9,923 nt of DNA from the NCBI GenBank assembly GCA_003542955.1, contig DPJP01000459.1, positions 5,285 through 15,207 of the forward strand, written 5' to 3'. The translations under genes were made by a program, and so were the position numbers. The notes beneath the pieces were generated by a model. That model was not told the DNA's origin and did not search any database. It was given only the letters and a program-made list of their open reading frames with translations. Of this stretch, positions 5,943 to 9,923 are shown in pieces. The stretch comes from Armatimonadota bacterium. Its GTDB lineage: Bacteria; Armatimonadota; Zipacnadia; Zipacnadales; UBA11051. Every line of letters starts with the position of its first letter. Within the stretch, counting starts at the first letter, position 1.

Positions 5943-7183
5943 AGACATCAACGGACTACGCAATCTACTTTGTTGCCATCTCAGTGATTCTCGGGGGAGC
6001 GTTTGGCGTCTACGACGCAGTGATGAACCCCGTCGGGGCAACGGAGAGCCATGGCGAAGACGAGCATGCGGAAGGCAGCCTCAAGAGCGGCGGCTTTCTG
6101 CCGGCGGGGCCGATCCTGCGCATCGTGCTGATCGGCGCGGACGAGCGAGAGAATGACAGGGGCCGCTCCGACACGTTGATGATCGCCTATCTGAACAAGC
6201 GGCTGAAGAAGGCCGCGCTGCTGAGTGTTCCCAGGGACCTGAAGGTGCAGATACCGGGCAGGGGGCGCGACAAGATCAACGCGGCCTATGCGTATGGTGG
6301 CGAGCAGTTGACCATCGAGACGGTCGAGGAGCTGATCGGGGAGAAGACGGACTTCTATGTGAAGGTCAACCTCGAGGGCTTCGTGAAGACGATCGACACG
6401 CTTGGTGGTGTGGATATCGACGTGCCGGACTACGAGGGTCCGATGACACGCGGCAGGCACCACGGAATGCACTATGACGACAACTGGGGGAATCTGCATA
6501 TCAGCCTCGAGCCCGGCCCCCAGCACCTCGACGGCAAGCAGGCGATGGGGTTTGTCCGGTACCGGCACTCGAAATACGGCGGGGCGATCAGCGATCTGCA
6601 GCGGGCGGAGAACCAGCAGACACTCATCAAGGCGCTCGTAAAGCAGAAGCTGAACCTGTGGAACGCGCCGCGGCTGTTGAAGGCCGGCAGCCAGATCATG
6701 CGCCATGTGCAGACGGACCTGACGTGGCAGCAGACGGTGGAGTTGTTCAACGTCTTCCGCTCCATCAACTCGTCCGAGATACACAGCATGACGGTACCGG
6801 TGTCGGACGCCTCGAGCGGCGGCATCTACTACTCAGCGCTGGTCGAGAGCGAGTTCCACAATCGCCTGAGCCGGATGTATGACTTCCTGGAGGGCCGAGT
6901 GCGTATCGACTGCCCGGTGACGGTGCTCAACGGCAGCGGCCAGGCAGGGGTGGCACGACTTGCCGCTGAGCGGCTCGGCGAGGCCGGGTTCACTCAGGTA
7001 CAGAGCGACAATGCAGAGGACTACGACCATGAGCGCACGACTATCGCGTACCACGGCGACGCTCGGATGGCCGCGGAGCGCGTGCGCGAGGCGTTGGGGT
7101 GTGGGCGGATCAGTTCTGCAGCGAGCGACGCGCAAGATGAATCGGTGACGGTCACACTGGGGTCGGATTTCGCAGGTGACTAG
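5939..7183 (+). CDS. LytR-CpsA-Psr (LCP) family protein with C-terminal LytR_C domain
   Basis: 414 aa. The protein has an N-terminal membrane anchor (about 8-25), a charged linker with many Glu/Asp/His (36-50), an LCP domain (about 58-285) and a LytR_C domain (about 325-410, opening VTVLNGSG). LCP enzymes act outside the membrane and move polyprenyl-pyrophosphate-linked glycopolymers onto peptidoglycan or protein. Landmarks are GRSDTLMI (Asp78), SVPRDLKV (Arg99, Asp100), DKINAAYAYGG (111-121), and RYR at 207-209 followed by SDLQRAENQQ (Asp219, Arg222, Gln226). The usual RQQ end of that last motif is NQQ here, while the pyrophosphate-binding Arg residues remain. The ATGA overlap with nadD means translational coupling. 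Substrate polymer is unknown. Confidence 0.92.
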   Translation: MKTSTDYAIYFVAISVILGGAFGVYDAVMNPVGATESHGEDEHAEGSLKSGGFLPAGPILRIVLIGADERENDRGRSDTLMIAYLNKRLKKAALLSVPRDLKVQIPGRGRDKINAAYAYGGEQLTIETVEELIGEKTDFYVKVNLEGFVKTIDTLGGVDIDVPDYEGPMTRGRHHGMHYDDNWGNLHISLEPGPQHLDGKQAMGFVRYRHSKYGGAISDLQRAENQQTLIKALVKQKLNLWNAPRLLKAGSQIMRHVQTDLTWQQTVELFNVFRSINSSEIHSMTVPVSDASSGGIYYSALVESEFHNRLSRMYDFLEGRVRIDCPVTVLNGSGQAGVARLAAERLGEAGFTQVQSDNAEDYDHERTTIAYHGDARMAAERVREALGCGRISSAASDAQDESVTVTLGSDFAGD

Positions 7184-7256
7184 CAGCGTGCAAACGCCCT
7201 CCCGCCGCGGCGATGGTAGGGCCGGGCGGACGGCCGAAGTCCAGGGAGGCGATCGT

Positions 7257-7637
7257 TTGGGTCTGGAGCCCCGAGAGCAGGCGGACGCAATAGTCAGGGC
7301 TGCGCATGACCGGAGGGCGCTCGATATCGTCCTGATGGATATGCGCCGAGTTACCACTATCTGCGACTACTTCGTGATTTGCCATGGGCGCTCTCCACAG
7401 CACCTGGAGGCGGTGCGCGAGGAGATCGAGGAGCAGTTGCAGGAGGCTGGTGTGAGGCCCGGCCATGTCGAGGGTGACCGGCATGCACAGTGGGTTGTGA
7501 TGGACTATCTCGACGTCGTGGTTCACATATTCTCGGAAGAGACTCGGCGCATCTACGACCTGCAGCGCCTGTGGTCGGATGCCGAGATCGTCGCCGCGAT
7601 GGAGACGGAGCAGGATGAACCGGGAAGCGGCGGCTGA
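7257..7637 (+). CDS. rsfS: Ribosomal silencing factor RsfS (Iojap/DUF143)
   Basis: 126 aa from the TTG at 7257. RsfS binds ribosomal protein uL14 on the 50S subunit and blocks subunit joining when nutrients are low. The family core is clear: ALDIVLMDMR near 22-31, CDYFVICHG (36-44), EGDRHAQWVVMDYLDVVVHIF around 74-94 and IYDLQRLW (101-108). The usual cytoplasmic motif YFVIATG is YFVICHG here. TTG 7257 is chosen because GGGAGG (7244-7249) lies 7 nt before it and the family begins about 20 residues before the ALDI core. A GTG at 7176, overlapping the LCP stop, would add 27 Arg/Gly-rich residues without a good ribosome site. The end overlaps the TPR gene if that starts at 7615. Confidence 0.9.
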   Translation: MGLEPREQADAIVRAAHDRRALDIVLMDMRRVTTICDYFVICHGRSPQHLEAVREEIEEQLQEAGVRPGHVEGDRHAQWVVMDYLDVVVHIFSEETRRIYDLQRLWSDAEIVAAMETEQDEPGSGG

Positions 7638-8334
7638 CATGGACACTGCCGACCTCGAGCAGCAACTTGCGAAGGGACAGGCGCTGCTACGAGTTGGTGA
7701 CGTGCGCCGAGCCGGGGAACTGGGGGCCGGAATGCTGGAGCGCTTTCCCCAGAGCACCTCGGCATACGAGTTCATGGGCGACGTCCTGCTGCTGGGTGGG
7801 GACTCGGCAAAGGCCAGGGCGCATTTCAAGCGCGCGCTAGAGCTGGAGCCGGCCAATGCCGATGCGGAGCGCAAATTCGCATCCGCACTGCTCAACCTCT
7901 CGCAGTCGGAGCTTGACCGCCGGATGGCGCAGAGCCTGGCAGCCGGCAGCGTGATTGCCCCGCCGCGCGACCCGGAGCGCTCGCGGAATGCCGTCGTTGC
8001 GGCTCTGCTGTTTCCGGGCCTCGGGCAGCTGTACAATCGGCAGTATGCGAAGGGCCTCACGGTTTTCGTCGCCGCGGCGGTCGGCCTGATGCTGCTGTTC
8101 AACGGCCTGGTGGTCGGCCCATGGGGGCGCGTCACCCGTGAGGCCGGTGACACTCCCCTCTCGTTTTCGGAGCAGATGCGACTGGTCGGCCTGGTGATCG
8201 CGGCGATGGCGACCTGGTACAAGCTGCTTCTTCTGCTCGGCCTGCTGGGGTTCCTTACTGTGTACGCCTATTGCATCTATGACGCTTACACGGTGGCTCA
8301 CGCGCAGTTCGCCCGGGGCAAGGGCCGCGGGTAG
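7615..8334 (+). CDS. TPR-repeat membrane protein, function unknown
   Basis: 239 aa from the ATG at 7615, which has GGAG 4 nt upstream and overlaps rsfS by 23 nt. ATG 7639, just after the rsfS stop, is an alternative that would drop 8 residues. Residues 11-100 are helical with a tetratricopeptide pattern, clearest at 50-81 (AYEFMGDVLLLGG then ARAHFKRALELEP). A linker precedes a membrane region opening NAVVAALLFPGLGQLYNRQY (125-144), whose PGLGQ.YN..Y.KG pattern recalls TM2-like small membrane domains, with hydrophobic helices at about 147-167, 188-199 and 203-221. The soluble TPR part probably recruits a partner to the membrane. It is not assigned to a named family. Position in the nadD-LCP-rsfS operon hints at envelope or growth control, but this is only inference. 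Confidence 0.8.
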   Translation: MNREAAADMDTADLEQQLAKGQALLRVGDVRRAGELGAGMLERFPQSTSAYEFMGDVLLLGGDSAKARAHFKRALELEPANADAERKFASALLNLSQSELDRRMAQSLAAGSVIAPPRDPERSRNAVVAALLFPGLGQLYNRQYAKGLTVFVAAAVGLMLLFNGLVVGPWGRVTREAGDTPLSFSEQMRLVGLVIAAMATWYKLLLLLGLLGFLTVYAYCIYDAYTVAHAQFARGKGRG

Positions 8335-8381
8335 TGGCCTCGCGGCGGTGGAAATCAGCGCAAAATGGCTGCCACATTTGA

Positions 8382-8411
8382 TTGACAATTGCTGCGCGCC
8401 TGCACTATACT
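8382..8411 (+). promoter_or_regulatory. Sigma-70-type promoter of the cold-shock gene
   Basis: TTGACA (8382-8387), an 18-bp spacer and TATACT (8406-8411). The predicted start is about 8418, leaving a leader of only about 38 nt before the preferred GTG. An ATG at 8417 lies at the predicted transcript start and is not favoured. Confidence 0.82.
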
Positions 8412-8455
8412 GACAGATGCAGTGCCCTAACCTCATGGATTGGGAGGGAGAGCTA

Positions 8456-8713
8456 GTGCTGGGGCGCGTGAAGTGGTTTGATGCCCAGAAGGGCTACGGT
8501 TTCATCGAGCGGGATGGAGAGGAGGACGTGTTCGTCCACTACTCGGCAATCCAGGAAGAGGGCTACAAGACCCTTGACGACGGCGAGGAAGTGGAGTTCG
8601 AGGTGATTCAGGGCGATCGCGGCCCACAGGCGGCCAACGTCGTTCGGCTTAACCCGAAGAGCAGCGCGTCACCCGCAGGCGAGAGCAAGGCCGAAGGCGG
8701 CTCTATCTGGTAG
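8456..8713 (+). CDS. Cold-shock domain protein (CspA family)
   Basis: 85 aa from the GTG at 8456. Cold-shock proteins are small OB-fold single-stranded nucleic-acid binders that melt RNA structure. The [15 protein letters not shown] block (3-17) contains RNP1, and DVFVHYSAI (24-32) contains RNP2, with Tyr for the usual Phe. QGPQAANV-type spacing continues to about residue 66. A 19-residue low-complexity Ser/Ala/Glu/Gly tail (67-85) extends beyond the typical 66-70 aa length. GTG 8456 is preferred over ATG 8417 and ATG 8435 because GGAGG (8443-8447) lies 8 nt upstream and the product then starts as the family does. The gene is monocistronic, with a consensus promoter and its own terminator. 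Confidence 0.93.
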   Translation: MLGRVKWFDAQKGYGFIERDGEEDVFVHYSAIQEEGYKTLDDGEEVEFEVIQGDRGPQAANVVRLNPKSSASPAGESKAEGGSIW

Positions 8714-8765
8714 TTCGGTATCGAGTATCGTCTGGCTTTTGCTTGAGTATTGCCGACAATAGATG

Positions 8766-8812
8766 AACCCCGGTTTTCCCCAGTTGGGAAGGCAGCGGGG
8801 TTTTCTGTGTTT
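8766..8812 (+). terminator. Rho-independent terminator of the cold-shock gene, nested stems
   Basis: The outer stem AACCCCG (8766-8772) pairs with CGGGGTT (8796-8802). Inside it, TTCCC pairs with GGGAA around a short loop (about 8776-8790). A T-rich run TTTTCTGTGTTT (8801-8812) follows. It sits 53 nt after the stop and makes the cold-shock gene a single-gene unit. Confidence 0.85.
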
Positions 8813-9046
8813 CGGGCGGTCATCCTCCCGGTGGGCGTTGGCTGCTGCCGGTCCGCCCTCGCGGGCGGCAAGACCGGCGTGAAGGTGGTGCGGCCGCGGG
8901 ATGCCGCCGGCGGCCTTGTCGGGCGCGGCCCGCGGGCGTACAATGGCACGGCCGCGGCACACCGCGGCGCGCATTGCTCATCGCAGACCCGCCCGGCCGC
9001 ACAGGTCGGGGCGGCACATACACCTATGAGGTAGAGAGCTCGGTCC
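8813..9046 (+). other. GC-rich palindromic spacer upstream of the glycosyltransferase
   Basis: No gene is supported here. A strong two-part hairpin spans 8847-8878: GCCGGT/ACCGGC outside, CCGCCC/GGGCGG inside with a TCGC loop, and a 4-nt bulge CAAG on one side. Two perfect palindromes follow, a 12-bp GCCGCCGGCGGC (8903-8914) and a 10-bp GCCCGCGGGC (8928-8937), the latter within the predicted promoter. No T-tract follows the hairpin. Confidence 0.55.
8916..8944 (+). promoter_or_regulatory. Possible promoter of the glycosyltransferase gene
   Basis: TTGTCG (8916-8921), a 17-bp spacer and TACAAT (8939-8944); -35 match 4/6, -10 match 5/6. The start would be about 8951, giving a leader of roughly 96 nt. 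The preceding terminator supports the need for a new promoter here. Confidence 0.5.
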
Positions 9047-9778
9047 ATGGATGCTTCGAGCCGCGAGCTGCTAATCGTCGTTGCGACGTACAACGAGTCG
9101 GAGAACACGCCCCTGCTGATCGAGGGTATTCGCAGACAGGGACTGCCGGCGCACCTGCTGGTAGTGGATGACAACTCGCCGGACGGGACGGCGGAGCTGG
9201 TGGTCGAACTCGGCGGTCAGACGCCCGGGTGCGTGCACCTGCTGAGGCGGAGCGGGAAGCTCGGTTACGCCTCGGCGGTTCGCGCGGGCATGCAGTGGGG
9301 GCTCGAGCACGGCTACAGGGTCATCATGACCATGGATGCGGACCTCTCCCACGATCCGGACCGCATCCCGGCGATCTACGGGGGGACGGCGGAGTATGAC
9401 GTGATGATCGGGTCGCGGTACGTGCCCGGCGGCGGGACGCGCAACTGGCCGCTGTCGCGGCAGGCGCTGAGTAAGACGGCCTCGATCCTGGCGCGGCTGT
9501 TGACGGGGCTGCGCGCGCGCGACTGCACCGGGGGCTTCCGGGCGTACCGGGCGGAGATCATCACGCGCGCGGACATCCTCAACAGCACGGTCGAGGGATA
9601 CTCCTTCCTGGTCGAGAGCCTGTTCAAGTGCCAGCGGGCGGGCGCGAGCATCGGCGAGACGCCGATCGTCTTTGCAGACCGGGAGCGCGGGCAGTCGAAG
9701 ATCTCGAAGAAGATCATCTTCGAGGCGGGCCTGGTGCTTCTGAGGCTGTGGTGGGGGCGAGTGGTGGGGCGAGCGTAG
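9047..9778 (+). CDS. GT2 glycosyltransferase, dolichol/polyprenol-phosphate mannosyltransferase-like
   Basis: 243 aa, the typical size of a soluble DPM1-type synthase without an extra C-terminal membrane domain. Such enzymes move a sugar, usually mannose from GDP-mannose, onto a polyprenyl phosphate at the inner membrane face, giving a lipid-linked donor for glycoproteins or glycolipids. The motifs appear in order: VVATYNESEN (11-20), VVDDNSPDGT (39-48), the metal-binding MDADLSHDP (96-104, DAD), GSRYVPGGG (122-130), DCTGGFRAYR (159-168), EGYSF (183-187) and FADRERGQSK (209-218). A GAGAG about 8 nt before the ATG is the likely ribosome site. The sugar could be glucose or another hexose; mannose is the family default. 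It is preceded by a terminator and probably has its own promoter, and stands apart from the downstream gene. Confidence 0.92.
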   Translation: MDASSRELLIVVATYNESENTPLLIEGIRRQGLPAHLLVVDDNSPDGTAELVVELGGQTPGCVHLLRRSGKLGYASAVRAGMQWGLEHGYRVIMTMDADLSHDPDRIPAIYGGTAEYDVMIGSRYVPGGGTRNWPLSRQALSKTASILARLLTGLRARDCTGGFRAYRAEIITRADILNSTVEGYSFLVESLFKCQRAGASIGETPIVFADRERGQSKISKKIIFEAGLVLLRLWWGRVVGRA

Positions 9779-9860
9779 TGGTGGTAATCTGTGTGAAGGT
9801 GGAGCGTTGGTACTCGGCGAATAGAGAGTGCCGCTGGAGATGGATCGACGTGAACAGATA

Positions 9861-9883
9861 GCAGCCGGCCCTGGGGCGGCTGC
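9861..9883 (+). other. Hairpin upstream of the last gene
   Basis: GCAGCCG (9861-9867) and CGGCTGC (9877-9883) form a perfect 7-bp stem with a 9-nt loop whose CCC/GGG can pair further. No T-run follows, so it is not a classical terminator. It ends 32 nt before the next ATG and could act as a weak terminator of the glycosyltransferase transcript or as a leader structure. Confidence 0.45.
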
Positions 9884-9915
9884 GTAGTCAAGAACCCGAC
9901 AGGAGGAAGACGCGG

Positions 9916-9923
9916 ATGGCGAA
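9916..9923 (+). CDS. Start of a gene cut by the window edge
   Basis: An ATG at 9916 followed by GCG is preceded by AGGAGG (9901-9906) with a 9-nt gap, the canonical ribosome-binding layout. Only Met-Ala and part of a third codon are visible, so the product cannot be named. The 137 nt between the glycosyltransferase stop and this start show no clear promoter. Confidence 0.6.

Noticed and set aside
5082..6041. Minus-strand open frame of 319 codons over nadD
   Set aside because: It is antisense to nadD with its intact GGTFDP..H..GH motif, and the translation has no recognisable domain.
8417..8455. ATG-initiated longer form of the cold-shock protein
   Set aside because: The ATG at 8417 coincides with the predicted transcript start and lacks a ribosome site, whereas GTG 8456 has GGAGG at 8 nt and gives the normal N-terminus.
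9809..9837. TTGGTA with downstream AATAGAG as a promoter for the last gene
   Set aside because: No hexamer close to TATAAT occurs at a 16-18 bp distance from TTGGTA.

Overview
The window is GC-rich, about two thirds G+C by eye. It carries nine complete genes and the first bases of a tenth, all on the plus strand. Gene content suggests a bacterium of a monoderm-related (Terrabacteria-type) lineage: a nadD - LCP/LytR_C - rsfS operon, a BlaI/M56 pair, a cold-shock protein and a polyprenol-phosphate mannosyltransferase-like enzyme. Armatimonadota or a similar uncultured group would fit, but this is inference from gene content and taxonomy cannot be settled from the sequence alone. No rRNA, tRNA, CRISPR array, transposase or other mobile element was seen.

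Region 1 (1-3345) is the unusual part. A complete beta-ketoacyl synthase with a Cys-His-His triad is followed 5 nt later by a shortened synthase-like protein. That protein has Ser in the nucleophile position and has lost the first catalytic-His block. It overlaps by ATGA a TPP-dependent E1-alpha subunit of the pyruvate/acetoin dehydrogenase type. No E1-beta, E2, acyl carrier protein or acyltransferase is present in the window. This looks like part of a specialised acyl-condensing pathway, with an active/inactive ketosynthase pair reminiscent of KS/chain-length-factor pairs, tied to a decarboxylating TPP enzyme. The operon probably begins upstream of the window, because 1-212 shows no promoter.

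Region 2 (3346-4964) is a BlaI-type repressor and an M56 membrane metallopeptidase. They are driven by a consensus sigma-70-type promoter (TTGACA-17-TATGAT) whose -10 lies inside a perfect CTACTA-N4-TAGTAG dyad, a textbook autoregulation layout. The peptidase lacks the beta-lactam sensor domain of BlaR1/MecR1.

Region 3 (about 5235-8334) is a housekeeping operon: nadD (NAD synthesis), an LCP-LytR_C envelope protein, rsfS (ribosome silencing) and a TPR/membrane protein. It has tight or overlapping junctions and a promoter just before nadD. Several starts are better placed than the longest reading frames suggest: nadD at 5301, rsfS at TTG 7257 and csp at GTG 8456.

Region 4 (8335-9923) holds a monocistronic cold-shock gene with its own strong promoter and a nested-stem terminator. 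A GC-rich palindromic spacer with a likely promoter follows, then a GT2 glycosyltransferase. A hairpin and a strong Shine-Dalgarno then precede the next gene, whose ATG is at 9916.
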